Notes: generated by a model not told the origin, from the letters alone. Counted from the first letter of the stretch, positions 25,764 through 35,156 are shown. The stretch is 64,000 bases of DNA from Niastella vici (GCF_002077945.1 NZ_LVYD01000041.1:186001-250000); one strand, 5' to 3'. Program-made: numbers and translations.

Positions 25764-27209
25764 TTGTTTAAGTATCACTCAATAGCGCAATATCACCAGG
25801 ACCTGCTTTCCAGCACAACAACGTGTGTGGAGGCGGTTCAACACTACCTGCAGCAGATCGATGCACGCAGGCACCTGAATGCCTATGTTCATACTTATGC
25901 AGAGGAAGCTTTACAGCGGGCGGCTGAGCTCGATGCCAGCCGCAAAGCAGGAAAGCCTTCAGGCAAATTACATGGTGTGGTAATAGCACTGAAAGATGTA
26001 ATTGCCTATAAAGACCATCCGCTTACCGCTGCCTCGAAGATCCTCGAAGGATTCAAGCCCGTTTTTAATGCTACCGCCGTTGAAAGGTTGCTGGCCGAAG
26101 AGGCCATCATTATAGGTTCAACGAACTGTGATGAGTTTGCCATGGGTTCTACCAATGAAAACTCCTCATACGGCAAAGTGCTGAATGCGCTCGACGAAAG
26201 CCGGGTACCCGGTGGGTCATCAGGCGGTTCGGCAGTAGCCGTTCAGGCCGATCAGTGCATGGTAAGCCTCGGTAGCGATACCGGCGGCTCTGTGCGCCAG
26301 CCGGCCGATTTCTGCGGCGTGGTAGGCCTTAAACCCACGTACGGCCGCATTTCCCGGCATGGCCTTATCGCCTATGCCTCCTCCTTCGACCAGATCGGCA
26401 TTTTTGCCAATAACGTTCCCGATGTAGCCCTGGTGCTGGAAGTAATTGCCGGCCCCGATGATTTCGACAGCACAGGCGCCCAACAAAAGGTGGATGCGTA
26501 CAGCCAGCTGACGCCATTGCCTTCCAAACCGCTCAGGATCGCCTATTTTAAAGAAGCTTTGGAAAGTCCGGCGCTCGATAAAGAGATCCGCCAGTCGATC
26601 CTCGACTTCACTCAAAAGCTGCAGGCCGACGGCCATACCGTAGAACCGGTAGATTTTGAATTCCTAGATTACATTGTTCCTGCCTACTATATTTTGACCA
26701 CTGCGGAAGCCAGTAGCAACCTCTCGCGCTACGATGGGGTAAAATACGGACACCGTAATGCGGGGAAAAACAATTCTTTAACAGATTTTTATTGTGCCAC
26801 CCGGTCAGAAGGTTTTGGCTGGGAAGTTAAAAGACGCATCATGCTGGGAACCTTCGTACTAAGCGCGGGCTACTACGATGCGTATTTTACTAAAGCACAA
26901 CAGGTACGTAAGTTATTGGTTGATAAGATCAACCTGATCTTCAGCCAGTTCGACGCCATCTTACTCCCCACAGCCCCCTCTACCGCCTTCAAGATCGGCG
27001 AAAAGACGGAGGACCCCATTTCCATGTATCTGGCTGACATTTTTACAGTTTTTTCGAACCTCACCGGTATTCCCACCATCTCTCTCCCGCTGTTTTGGCA
27101 CACTAATGGTATGCCCTATGGGGTGCAGATTATGACAAACCAATTTTCCGAGTTATATTTGCTCCAGCTATCCCAGTCGTGGATGCAACAGTTCAGAACC
27201 GCCGGCTAA
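25764..27209 (+). CDS. gatA: Asp/Glu-tRNA amidotransferase subunit A
   Basis: Amidase subunit (481 residues) of the GatCAB complex, which converts Glu-tRNA(Gln) and/or Asp-tRNA(Asn) to the amidated form. The amidase-signature catalytic triad is visible: Lys in VIALKDVIAYKDHPLTAAS (about 78), and the two Ser of GGSSGGSAVAV (about 151) and GSDTGGSVRQPADFCG (about 172). GLKPTYGRISRHG follows. The start is forced: the frame has a stop (TAA) at 25755, and the first possible initiator is TTG at 25764, giving MFKYHSIAQYH, the normal N-terminus. So a TTG start is used. gatB and gatC are not adjacent. Confidence 0.95.
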   Translation: MFKYHSIAQYHQDLLSSTTTCVEAVQHYLQQIDARRHLNAYVHTYAEEALQRAAELDASRKAGKPSGKLHGVVIALKDVIAYKDHPLTAASKILEGFKPVFNATAVERLLAEEAIIIGSTNCDEFAMGSTNENSSYGKVLNALDESRVPGGSSGGSAVAVQADQCMVSLGSDTGGSVRQPADFCGVVGLKPTYGRISRHGLIAYASSFDQIGIFANNVPDVALVLEVIAGPDDFDSTGAQQKVDAYSQLTPLPSKPLRIAYFKEALESPALDKEIRQSILDFTQKLQADGHTVEPVDFEFLDYIVPAYYILTTAEASSNLSRYDGVKYGHRNAGKNNSLTDFYCATRSEGFGWEVKRRIMLGTFVLSAGYYDAYFTKAQQVRKLLVDKINLIFSQFDAILLPTAPSTAFKIGEKTEDPISMYLADIFTVFSNLTGIPTISLPLFWHTNGMPYGVQIMTNQFSELYLLQLSQSWMQQFRTAG

Positions 27210-27359
27210 ATGAAAAGCCTAAACCCCTTCGACCCCCGGCTTAATATCTGCTCTGTTTCTCCAACAAATCCTAAGAAAACTCACATCCGTTTAATCCTGT
27301 GTAAACTTTCACTCAATCCATACCACCGGGTCGATCATTATTAGTTTTAACTAACGAAA

Positions 27360-28451
27360 ATGAAACGAAAACTTTTTATTTCGGGTGCTTTAGGCCTGGG
27401 ATGGTTATGCATGGCATACAGTACTGACCACGGAATTGCAATCACACCTGTTAAAGGTGACCAAAAGATTAACAGGATTGTTCTTTCACAACAATTCGAA
27501 TTCCCTGGAAAAGTAGTAAATGACTCCGCAGATCCCCAGCAAGAAGACTTAAACCACGCTTTCGAAGCGGGTTATTATTCCTCCAATGGCATTAAGCTGA
27601 ATCCCCGCGCTATTCAGTTTGTTCAGGATTATATGGAGAAAAATGGCGAAGATCTTCGTAAAATGAAGACCTGGGCCAAACCATATTTTAATATGATCGA
27701 TGGCGTATTGAGGAAATACGGCCTTCCGGCAGAATTAAAATACCTGGCTGTCATTGAATCTGAACTGAAATCAACCGCCACCTCCTGGGCCGGCGCTGTT
27801 GGTCCCTGGCAGTTAATGCCCCAAACCGCCCGCGATTTGGGACTTAAGGTGAACCGCTCGGTCGACGAACGGAAAAGCTATACCAAGAGCACCACTGCAG
27901 CCGCTTTATACCTGCGCGATCTGTATAGGGAATTTGGCGACTGGCTGCTGGTAATAGCCGCCTATAATGGTGGCCCTCTCAATGTATATAACGCCATCAA
28001 AAGGAGCCAGGGCAGCCGCAATTTCTGGAAGCTCCAGAATTATTTGCCGGCCGAAACCCGGATGCATGTAAAAAAATTCATTGGCACCCATTATATCTTT
28101 GAAGGACAGGGCAGCGTAACCACGCTCACCAAGGCCGAGGTTACCGAACAGCTGGGCATAACCGCTACCCGCCTCATCAACCGCCGGTTAACTACCGATG
28201 AGTTTAATAATGCCAAAAGCCTTGAGGTATCGGGTAAATATTACTCCGTGGCCATTATAAAGAATATTATGATGGAGCCCACCGAGTTCAACCGGTATAA
28301 CCCCGATTTCGATGCTATTATGGCCAGCAGCGACAATGCGTATGAAATAAAATTGCCGGCCGATAAAATGGAATTGTTCGTAGCCAACAAATATATTATC
28401 CTTAACGAAAGTGTGCAGATGCTGCTGAGCGGCGCCACTGTAGTAAAATAA
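27360..28451 (+). CDS. Lytic transglycosylase (SLT domain, MltD-like)
   Basis: Exported murein-cleaving enzyme of 363 residues. A hydrophobic N-terminus (1-20) acts as signal or anchor. The SLT domain (about 110-245) has the catalytic Glu in AVIESELKS (Glu133), then GAVGPWQLMPQTARDLGLKV and AAYNGGPLNVYNAIKR. The C-terminal 100 residues look like a LysM-like or MltD-type extension (LEVSGKYYSVAIIKN), though no clear LysM is seen. It is monocistronic with its own terminator. Confidence 0.92.
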   Translation: MKRKLFISGALGLGWLCMAYSTDHGIAITPVKGDQKINRIVLSQQFEFPGKVVNDSADPQQEDLNHAFEAGYYSSNGIKLNPRAIQFVQDYMEKNGEDLRKMKTWAKPYFNMIDGVLRKYGLPAELKYLAVIESELKSTATSWAGAVGPWQLMPQTARDLGLKVNRSVDERKSYTKSTTAAALYLRDLYREFGDWLLVIAAYNGGPLNVYNAIKRSQGSRNFWKLQNYLPAETRMHVKKFIGTHYIFEGQGSVTTLTKAEVTEQLGITATRLINRRLTTDEFNNAKSLEVSGKYYSVAIIKNIMMEPTEFNRYNPDFDAIMASSDNAYEIKLPADKMELFVANKYIILNESVQMLLSGATVVK

Positions 28452-28479
28452 TAATATTAGGTACTATACCACTTATTTT

Positions 28480-28513
28480 GAATGCCATCTTCACCGGGTG
28501 GCATTCTTTTTTT
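28480..28513 (+). terminator. Terminator between the transglycosylase and pabB
   Basis: Stem GAATGCCA / TGGCATTC around an 11-base loop, followed by seven T. It overlaps the pabB stop codon. Confidence 0.88.
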
Positions 28514-29837
28514 AATTACCCAGCACCTTCTTGATAGCCGCTGCCTTTAACAGGCATTCTTCATATTCCTTTTCGGGATCGCTGTAAAATGTAATGGCCG
28601 AACCGGCCTGAAAAGAAAGATACTTATTTGTAGCATTGTACATGATACTCCTGATCACCACATTGAAGTCAAAATCACCTTCGGGAGTTATATACCCTAC
28701 GGCGCCGGAGAAAATGCCGCGCCGCGTTTGTTCATATTGCTCTATCAGCTCCATCACCCTTTTCTTGGGGGCGCCGGTCATGGAGCCCATGGGAAATGTA
28801 GCCTTTATAGCCTCAATAAAATGAATATCGCTGCGCAGCTGCCCACTAACGGTAGAGATCATCTGATGCACCTGCGGAAAGCTGTAGATGCCGAATAACT
28901 CTTCCACCTGCACCGATGCTTCCTCACAGATCTTCGACAGATCATTACGCACCAGGTCAACGATCATTACATTCTCCGACCGGTCTTTAACACTATTGTA
29001 GAGGTGTGTGGCACTTTTTTCATCTTCTGCCGCATTTAGCAGGTTACGTTGCGAAGTACCCTTTATGGGTTGCGAAAGAATACGATCGCCCTCTTTTTTC
29101 AGGTACCGCTCGGGGCTGGCGCACAAAAGATATTGCTGGCCTGTTTTATAATAGGCCGCAAACGGGTTTGGCGAGGTATCGCTCAGGGAGCAATATACCT
29201 GCACGGGATCAATGGTTATATTTTCAGCAAAGAATTCCTGGCAGAAGTTTATCTCATAACAATCGCCACGCAAAATATGCTGTTGCAGTTGCCTGATGAT
29301 GCGAATGTATTCTTCTTTACTTATGCGGTTATTGATAGGTGTGGGCGCCAACGGACCAGCTTCACCAGGCGGCTCCATGGCGCATATTTCATGAAATATG
29401 GTCTCGTGCCGCGCATCAAACGCGCCGATCTGCAGCTCCTGTTCGCTTAATTGCAAAACGACTTCAGGAACAAAAAAACAAAGGTCAGGAAAACCAATGC
29501 CATCGGCATTATGACTTGCCTGGTTGTCGGTTTCATTTTTGAGATCGTAGCTCAAATGCCCGAAAAGCCAGTCGCCATGTTGCGCGTACAACTGCTGCAA
29601 CTGCTCAAATGCACTGCCAGCCGCGGTTGCAAGGGTTTGTACCGACCCTGCCGCAGCCATACATTCAAGACTGTGATGCGGTAAATGATAATGCTGGTTG
29701 TCGAGAAAACAACAAATGTTGAACTGGTTAACCCAGCTCAACATTTGTTGTTTGGTTCGCTGAAGATCAGCGATGGGAAATGATATAAATTGTCTGCGCA
29801 CTGTGGAAACAGGGTGAGCAGTAATTGAAGTAACCAC
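28512..29837 (-). CDS. pabB: Aminodeoxychorismate synthase component I
   Basis: Chorismate-using enzyme of 441 residues for p-aminobenzoate (folate) synthesis. The chorismate-binding domain covers about 170-441: CYEINFCQEFF, SPERYLKKEGDRILSQPIKGTSQRN (the PIKGT Lys favours PabB over anthranilate synthase, which has PIAGT), DRSENVMIVDLVRNDL, FPMGSMTGAPKKRVMELIEQYE, and GDFDFNVVIRS. The start is GTG at 29837, overlapping the stop of the upstream acidic protein by one base (TAGTG), so translation is coupled. The glutamine amidotransferase component is not adjacent. Confidence 0.93.
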   Translation of the reverse strand: MVTSITAHPVSTVRRQFISFPIADLQRTKQQMLSWVNQFNICCFLDNQHYHLPHHSLECMAAAGSVQTLATAAGSAFEQLQQLYAQHGDWLFGHLSYDLKNETDNQASHNADGIGFPDLCFFVPEVVLQLSEQELQIGAFDARHETIFHEICAMEPPGEAGPLAPTPINNRISKEEYIRIIRQLQQHILRGDCYEINFCQEFFAENITIDPVQVYCSLSDTSPNPFAAYYKTGQQYLLCASPERYLKKEGDRILSQPIKGTSQRNLLNAAEDEKSATHLYNSVKDRSENVMIVDLVRNDLSKICEEASVQVEELFGIYSFPQVHQMISTVSGQLRSDIHFIEAIKATFPMGSMTGAPKKRVMELIEQYEQTRRGIFSGAVGYITPEGDFDFNVVIRSIMYNATNKYLSFQAGSAITFYSDPEKEYEECLLKAAAIKKVLGN

Positions 29838-30304
29838 TAAAAGTCCTCCTCATCGTCGTCGAAGCCACGATCGTTGAAGAGATCAAGGTCTTTGAACTCA
29901 TCGTCAAGGCCAAGGTCATCGTCATCGTCACCTTTGCCTTTTTTAGCGGCCCCACCGCCAGTTCCTCCACCGCTACTGGCTTTTTTTCCTTTTGATTTGG
30001 GTAAATCAAATTCTTCAAAGTCAGGGTCCCAGTTATCATCTTCTTCCGGCTTATCCCAATCATCCACTTCATCATCCATGTCCTCGTCATCATCTTCATC
30101 ATCCTCTTCATCGGATTTCTTAGAAGAAGCTTTACCTGCTTTTTTAGCGGTCTTCGGCGTTTCTAACTCTTCATCTTCCAAGTCTTCATCATCCTCATCC
30201 TCTTCTTTCTTTGGTTTCGATGAGGCTTTTTTCGGAGTTTCCTTAGAAGACTTTGGTGCAGAGTTTCCGTCGGTCTTTTTTTCCTTGTCAGATTTTGCTG
30301 CCAT
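29837..30304 (-). CDS. Highly charged low-complexity protein coupled to pabB
   Basis: I do not recognise a family for this 155-residue protein. It alternates Lys/Ser-rich and Asp/Glu-rich blocks (EEDEDDEDLEDEELE, DEEDDEDDDEDMDDE, GDDDDDLGLDDEF) with a central Gly-rich patch. It has no signal peptide, membrane segment or Cys. The stop codon overlaps the pabB GTG by one base. It is likely disordered. A nucleic-acid or chaperone role would be guesswork. The opposite-strand open frame (146 residues, Ser-rich) is a mirror artefact of this composition. Confidence 0.8.
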   Translation of the reverse strand: MAAKSDKEKKTDGNSAPKSSKETPKKASSKPKKEEDEDDEDLEDEELETPKTAKKAGKASSKKSDEEDDEDDDEDMDDEVDDWDKPEEDDNWDPDFEEFDLPKSKGKKASSGGGTGGGAAKKGKGDDDDDLGLDDEFKDLDLFNDRGFDDDEEDF

Positions 30305-30398
30305 TGTCTGGTAAGATTATGTTGTAAATTTTCAGCGAAGTTTTTAATTCGCCAAATTTTTTAAAATAATTTTTCTATCAAAAAATCCGAAGTGAAAA

Positions 30399-31664
30399 CT
30401 ACTGAATTTCTATCAATTGTTCACGTCCCGGACCATTGGAAATATAATTAATATTCACACCTAAATATGAATTAATAAATGATACATATTCCGTCATGGT
30501 TGCGGGTAATTCACCGGCCGATCTAAACTTATCAGTCGCTGTTTTCCAGCCCTTAAAGCTTTTCAGTTCCGGGGTTATTGCCATTCTGGTCATCTGGAAA
30601 GGAATAGCATCCGTTTTTTTACCATCAACCATGTAAGACGTACATACTTTCAGCTCCTCAAAAGCGTCCAGCACGTCTGCTTTTGTCATAACCAGTTTTG
30701 TTACCCCGTTTACCATGCAGGCAAAACGTAAGGCAACCAGGTCAATCCAGCCACAACGTCTGGGACGGCCCGTGGTAGCGCCAAATTCATTACCGATCTT
30801 ACGCAGCTCTTCACCGGTTTCATCGTGCAGTTCAGTAGGGAAAGGTCCGCTGCCCACCCGGGTGCAATAGGCCTTGGTTACACCTATCACATCACGGATC
30901 TTTTGCGGGGCCACACCCAAACCGGTACAAACACCGGCCGAAATAGTATTAGATGAAGTTACAAACGGGAAAGTACCAAAATCAACATCCAGCATACTTC
31001 CCTGTGCACCTTCAGCTAAAACTTTTTTGCCCTGGCTTATTTTTTCATTGATGAAGTATTCGCCGCTTACAACCTTGAATTCTTTCATGAATTCGAGCGC
31101 TTCAAAGAACTCTTCTTCCCAGGCTGAAATATCTTCATGAAAGTTAAGACTATCCAGCAACTTCTGGTGCTTCAATCGCAGGCGGATGTATTGGGTTGTG
31201 AAACTTTTATCTAACAAGTCACCTACACGCAACCCGTTACGGCCGGTTTTATCCATATAAGCGGGTCCAATACCTTTCAGGGTAGAACCGATCTTATCAT
31301 TTCCTTTTGACAGCTCAGAAGCTTTGTCAAGTGCCCGGTGTGTGGGTAATATCAGATGCGTTCTTTCCGAAATAAATAAGTTCTTCCGGTAATCAATGCC
31401 AAACGCTTTAACCGTTTCACATTCCCTTTTTAATGTAACCGGGTCAAGTACAACGCCGTTACCGATGAGGTTAATTGTATTTTCATGAAAAATACCGGAA
31501 GGAATTTGATGCAGGACAACTTTTTTTTCGTTTACATATAACGTATGGCCTGCATTTGGACCACCCTGAAAGCGGGCAATAACATCATAACCGGGAGCAA
31601 AATAGTCCACGATCTTGCCTTTGCCTTCATCGCCCCATTGAAGACCTAATAAAACATCAACCAT
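30399..31664 (-). CDS. purA: Adenylosuccinate synthetase
   Basis: GTP-dependent enzyme (421 residues) that joins IMP and aspartate in AMP synthesis. The N-terminal GTP site is LGLQWGDEGKGKIVDYF, followed by FQGGPNAGHTLY, GNGVVLDP, GIGPAYMDKTGRNGLRV, GAQGSMLDVDFGTFPFVTSS and TTGRPRRCGWIDLVALR. I use the ATG at 31664 (MVDVLLGLQWG); an in-frame start 129 bases up adds non-homologous, repeat-derived residues. A -7 box on the minus strand (TATTTTTG, 31698-31705) supports this. Confidence 0.97.
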   Translation of the reverse strand: MVDVLLGLQWGDEGKGKIVDYFAPGYDVIARFQGGPNAGHTLYVNEKKVVLHQIPSGIFHENTINLIGNGVVLDPVTLKRECETVKAFGIDYRKNLFISERTHLILPTHRALDKASELSKGNDKIGSTLKGIGPAYMDKTGRNGLRVGDLLDKSFTTQYIRLRLKHQKLLDSLNFHEDISAWEEEFFEALEFMKEFKVVSGEYFINEKISQGKKVLAEGAQGSMLDVDFGTFPFVTSSNTISAGVCTGLGVAPQKIRDVIGVTKAYCTRVGSGPFPTELHDETGEELRKIGNEFGATTGRPRRCGWIDLVALRFACMVNGVTKLVMTKADVLDAFEELKVCTSYMVDGKKTDAIPFQMTRMAITPELKSFKGWKTATDKFRSAGELPATMTEYVSFINSYLGVNINYISNGPGREQLIEIQ

Positions 31665-31697
31665 TATTAAATATTTGTAATTTGTTGCAAACGGGGG

Positions 31698-31705
31698 CAA
31701 AAATA
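31698..31705 (-). promoter_or_regulatory. -7 box for purA
   Basis: Minus strand TATTTTTG matches TAnnTTTG and lies 33 bases before the purA ATG. It excludes the longer upstream start. Confidence 0.55.
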
Positions 31706-31723
31706 GGTTAAAAACACTAAGAC

Positions 31724-31755
31724 ATTTTGAGATTTTGGGATTTTGGGATTTTGAG
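31724..31755. repeat. Four 8-base repeats ATTTTGRG
   Basis: Four head-to-tail copies: ATTTTGAG, ATTTTGGG, ATTTTGGG, ATTTTGAG. They lie between purA and the (p)ppGpp gene. Confidence 0.85.
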
Positions 31756-31805
31756 GTTTGAATATTTTTTCTCTTCTCCAAACTAATTGACACCGAACCC
31801 TTTGA

Positions 31806-31848
31806 ATTTAGAGATTTCGGGAATTAATAATTCAAAAGATCTCTAAAT
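31806..31848 (-). terminator. Inverted repeat after the (p)ppGpp gene
   Basis: Perfect 10-bp arms ATTTAGAGAT (31806) and ATCTCTAAAT (31839) with a 23-base centre, 17 bases downstream of the (p)ppGpp gene stop. AT-rich and without a long T-run, so terminator function is likely but not sure. Confidence 0.5.
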
Positions 31849-31864
31849 CCCCAAATCAGAAATC

Positions 31865-34093
31865 TTATTGTTGTTCTGTATCGTATCTGTCTACCGTTTC
31901 AATACCAGGCAATTTTTTCAGCCGGTTCACCAGCTCATCCAGTTCTTCCTTATCATGCACATATACCCTGATATTCCCATGGAACAGGCCTTCCCGGGCT
32001 TCAATGGTCATAGCATTGATATTGATCTTCATTTCACCCGAAATAAGGTTGGTGATCTTATGAATAACCCCCACATCATCGAGCCCAATGATCTTGAGAC
32101 CGGTGAGGAAGGAAATCTCCTTATTTTTCGCCCATTTTGTTTTAACCACGCGGTGCCCGTAATTGGCCAGCAAACGGGCCGCATTGGGACAATTGGTGCG
32201 GTGTATGGTTAATCCCTTGCCCGTGCTTACAAACCCGAACACGTCGTCGCCGGGAATTGGTTTACAACAATTGGCCAGGGTATACATGATCTTATCGCTG
32301 CTTTCACCAAAAATGATCAGTTCTGCATCTTTCTTGGGTAAAGCCTGAACCGGGTCGTGCTTTGGTTCGGGCCTGATGGGCTTTGGCGGCTCCAGCTTAT
32401 CGCCCAGCACATGAAATTCGCTCAGCTCCTTCAGGTCAATTGACTTTATCGAGATCTGGTAATAAAGATCGAGTGGCGATGGCAGTTTATAAAATGAGGA
32501 CAGTACATCTACATTATGCTGGTTATAGGCAGCCCCCATATGCTCGAGCTTCCGCTGCAACACATACTTGCCTTCATCGGCCACTTTTCTTTTTTCTTCT
32601 TTTAACGCATCCTTGATCTTGCTTTTTGCCTTGGCCGTAACCACAATATTCAACCAGTCTTCATTAGGCTTTTGCTTGGCCGATGTAATGATCTCAACCT
32701 GGTCGCCACTGCGCAGCTTATGGCTAATGGGCACCAGTTTATGGTTTAATTTGGCGCCAATACATTGCGACCCCACCATACTGTGAATGGCAAAGGCGAA
32801 ATCGAGGGCCGTACTGTCAACAGGCAACATTTTTACATCGCCCTTTGGGGTATATACATAAATTTCCTCGGCCAGGAAACTGGTCTTGAAGTCGTGTAAG
32901 AAATCGATGGAATCGCTATCCTGGGTATTGAGCACTTCGCGTATTTGTTGGAACCATTTATCAAAGCGGTTCTCATCGGCTGTACCCTCTTTATATTTCC
33001 AGTGGGCGGCCAACCCTTTTTCTGCTATCTCGTTCATGCGGCGGGTACGCACCTGCACTTCAACCCATTTCCCCTGCGGCCCCATCACCGTGGTATGCAG
33101 TGCTTCGTAGCCATTCGACTTGGGATTGCTCAACCAGTCGCGCAGGCGTTCGGGCGATGGAGTATATTCATCGGTGATCATGGAATACACCTTCCAGCAA
33201 CCCTCTTTTTCCTGTTCAAGGGGCACATTCAAAATAACCCTGATGGCAAACAGGTCATATACTTCCTCAAAAGCCACTCCTTTCTTTTTCATTTTATTCC
33301 AGATGGAGTGTATGCTTTTTGGCCGGCCGTATATTTCAAATTCGTACCCGGTTTTATCGAGCTTGTCCTTTATTGGTTTAATGAATTCATTGATGTAGCG
33401 CGAGCGCTCGCGTTTTGTTTCCGCCAGCTTGCGGGCAATTTCCCGGTATGCTTCCGGCTCCAGGTATTTCATCGCCAGGTCTTCCAACTCGGTCTTGATA
33501 GTATATAAACCCATGCGGTGCGAAAGCGGCGCATATACATACACTGTTTCAGAAGCAATCTTCAACTGCTTTTCCCGCTTCATACTGTCGAGCGTACGCA
33601 TGTTATGCAGGCGGTCGGCCAGTTTTATGAGAATTACCCGTGGGTCATCGGTTAGGGTCAGTAATATTTTCTTGAAATTCTCTGCCTGTGCCGAGGCATT
33701 GACGTCGATGATATTAGAGATTTTCGTTAACCCGTCAACGATGCGGGCTATTTCGGTGCCGAATTCGCGCTCAACATCTTCCAGGGTTACATCAGTATCT
33801 TCAACGGTATCGTGCAACAGGGAGCAAATGGTAGAACGTACGCCCAAACCGATCTCTTCCACACAAATGCGGGCTACGGCCAGGGGGTGAAGAATATAAG
33901 GTTCGCCGCTTTTGCGCCGCATGGTCTTGTGGGCTTCGGCAGCCATTTCAAAAGCCCGGCGCAGCAATTCTTTATCACCGGGTTTTAATTTGGGTTTCAA
34001 AACGCGTAACAGAGCCCGGTATTCACGAAGTATTAGCTTTTTTTCCTGCTCTTCATTCAAATTATATTTCGATATCACGGCAACAGAATCCAT
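31865..34093 (-). CDS. Bifunctional (p)ppGpp synthetase/hydrolase (RelA/SpoT family)
   Basis: Stringent-response enzyme of 742 residues. Domains in order: HD hydrolase (about 45-200, with HPLAVARICVEE, SLLHDTVEDTDVTLED and LADRLHNMRTLD), synthetase (about 250-360, with YDLFAIRVIL, SNPKSNGYEALHTTV and GLAAHWKYKEG), TGS (about 405-465, VYTPKGDVKMLP), a Zn-finger-like CCKPIPGDDVFGF region (about 615) and a C-terminal ACT domain (about 665-742, ending TVDRYD). Both catalytic sites look intact. It has no operon partner; the tRNA-Leu lies divergently upstream. Confidence 0.96.
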   Translation of the reverse strand: MDSVAVISKYNLNEEQEKKLILREYRALLRVLKPKLKPGDKELLRRAFEMAAEAHKTMRRKSGEPYILHPLAVARICVEEIGLGVRSTICSLLHDTVEDTDVTLEDVEREFGTEIARIVDGLTKISNIIDVNASAQAENFKKILLTLTDDPRVILIKLADRLHNMRTLDSMKREKQLKIASETVYVYAPLSHRMGLYTIKTELEDLAMKYLEPEAYREIARKLAETKRERSRYINEFIKPIKDKLDKTGYEFEIYGRPKSIHSIWNKMKKKGVAFEEVYDLFAIRVILNVPLEQEKEGCWKVYSMITDEYTPSPERLRDWLSNPKSNGYEALHTTVMGPQGKWVEVQVRTRRMNEIAEKGLAAHWKYKEGTADENRFDKWFQQIREVLNTQDSDSIDFLHDFKTSFLAEEIYVYTPKGDVKMLPVDSTALDFAFAIHSMVGSQCIGAKLNHKLVPISHKLRSGDQVEIITSAKQKPNEDWLNIVVTAKAKSKIKDALKEEKRKVADEGKYVLQRKLEHMGAAYNQHNVDVLSSFYKLPSPLDLYYQISIKSIDLKELSEFHVLGDKLEPPKPIRPEPKHDPVQALPKKDAELIIFGESSDKIMYTLANCCKPIPGDDVFGFVSTGKGLTIHRTNCPNAARLLANYGHRVVKTKWAKNKEISFLTGLKIIGLDDVGVIHKITNLISGEMKININAMTIEAREGLFHGNIRVYVHDKEELDELVNRLKKLPGIETVDRYDTEQQ

Positions 34094-34273
34094 AGTTAAC
34101 GAATTTACGTAAAAATGCCCTATGTTTGCAACCCCAAAGACAGTTTATAAGTTCATCAGTTCTAAGTTTTAAGTTATATCCTAAACGCCTGATTTCCGAT
34201 TTTATTCGGGAACTCTAAAGACCGGGAACCCAACTAAAAACAAACAAACTAAAAACTTACAAACCTGTAAAAA

Positions 34274-34358
34274 GCGCATGTGGTGAAATTGGTAGACACG
34301 TCAGACTTAGGATCTGATGCCGCAAGGTGTGGGGGTTCGAGTCCCTCCATGCGCACCA
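34274..34358 (+). tRNA. tRNA-Leu (anticodon UAG)
   Basis: Class II tRNA of 85 bases including an encoded CCA end. Acceptor stem GCGCATG pairs with CATGCGC. The D-arm GGTGAAATTGGTAGACAC, the anticodon loop CT-TAG-GA on a TCAGA/TCTGA stem, a variable arm (TGCCGCAAGGTGT) and the T-arm GGGGGTTCGAGTCCCTC are all present. Confidence 0.97.
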
Positions 34359-34365
34359 ATTTGAT

Positions 34366-34399
34366 AAAAAGCCATCCGCCGGCTGGCAGATGGCTTTTT
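34366..34399 (+). terminator. Terminator after tRNA-Leu
   Basis: Stem AAAAAGCCATC / GATGGCTTTTT with a 12-base loop. It starts 8 bases after the CCA end. Confidence 0.9.
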
Positions 34400-34547
34400 C
34401 ATTTAATATGATAGTTGGCGATTAAAATAAGTACCCCCATTTGCTCCGGTTGCTAAAATTTAATTAAAACAGGAAGGGAACATAAGGGAAATTAAAGAAC
34501 AGACAGTTTTTACTTATTAAAACCTGTATCTGTAAACTTTATTCTCC

Positions 34548-35156
34548 ATGAAAAAGCTGTTAACCATTACTACTCTTTTCTTTCCCGTTCTTTTATTTGC
34601 CCAACAAAAAAAGCAACACTTCATTTTAGAACATCTTTATGTAAAAGTTTCTCCAGGCTTGTTAGGCGTAGGAAAACAAACCGAAAACCTGCTCCTGGAA
34701 AGCGGCTTCAAACCTGCCATTTTCGGTGCGGTTGGCGTTAAAATGCGTTATGCGGCTGTGGGCTTCAGTACCGGCTATTTTAAGCTTAAAGAAGCAGGTG
34801 CCATCAGCCCTACGGGTGTAGACCTTACCATTACAGACTTCAAAAGAAAAGTGTTTCCGGTTCTTACCGCCCAATGGCACCAGGCTCATTTCACAGAACA
34901 ATATACAATAGGCAGCCAAGGATCGCATAATTACAATATAACAGGGAACGATATGCACAGCATTGCCGCAGGCGTGGCATTTCGCACATTAAAAACATTC
35001 AACATACTGTTTACAGTAGGCTTTTCACGATTGAACAGCAAAACATTCTTAATAACACATAGTCCTTATACGAGCACAGGTGCTACAACTTATTCATACT
35101 ACAATTTCAAAGACCATCTGGATATGGTTGTTCTTTCGGCGAATTTCGTTTGGTAA
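34548..35156 (+). CDS. Exported protein, possibly a small outer-membrane barrel
   Basis: A 202-residue protein I cannot place in a named family. It has a clear signal peptide (1-19, ending LLFAQQ), followed by alternating hydrophobic/polar strands with Gly/aromatic residues (GVKMRYAAVGFSTGYF, SIAAGVAFRT, ILFTVGFSRL) and ends in LSANFVW, an aromatic C-terminus typical of outer-membrane beta-barrels. No neighbours suggest a role. Confidence 0.75.
   Translation: MKKLLTITTLFFPVLLFAQQKKQHFILEHLYVKVSPGLLGVGKQTENLLLESGFKPAIFGAVGVKMRYAAVGFSTGYFKLKEAGAISPTGVDLTITDFKRKVFPVLTAQWHQAHFTEQYTIGSQGSHNYNITGNDMHSIAAGVAFRTLKTFNILFTVGFSRLNSKTFLITHSPYTSTGATTYSYYNFKDHLDMVVLSANFVW

Noticed and set aside
29874-30314. 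Ser-rich 146-residue open frame on the plus strand
   Set aside because: It is the mirror of the Asp/Glu-rich gene on the minus strand; GAT/GAA codons read in reverse give Ser runs. The minus-strand protein overlaps pabB and is the real one.
32945-33508. 187-residue open frame opposite the (p)ppGpp gene
   Set aside because: Shadow of a well-supported conserved gene; no independent start signal or motif.
34274-34358. tRNA-Leu as an integration site of a mobile element
   Set aside because: No integrase gene nearby and no repeat of the tRNA 3' end was noticed in the following sequence.
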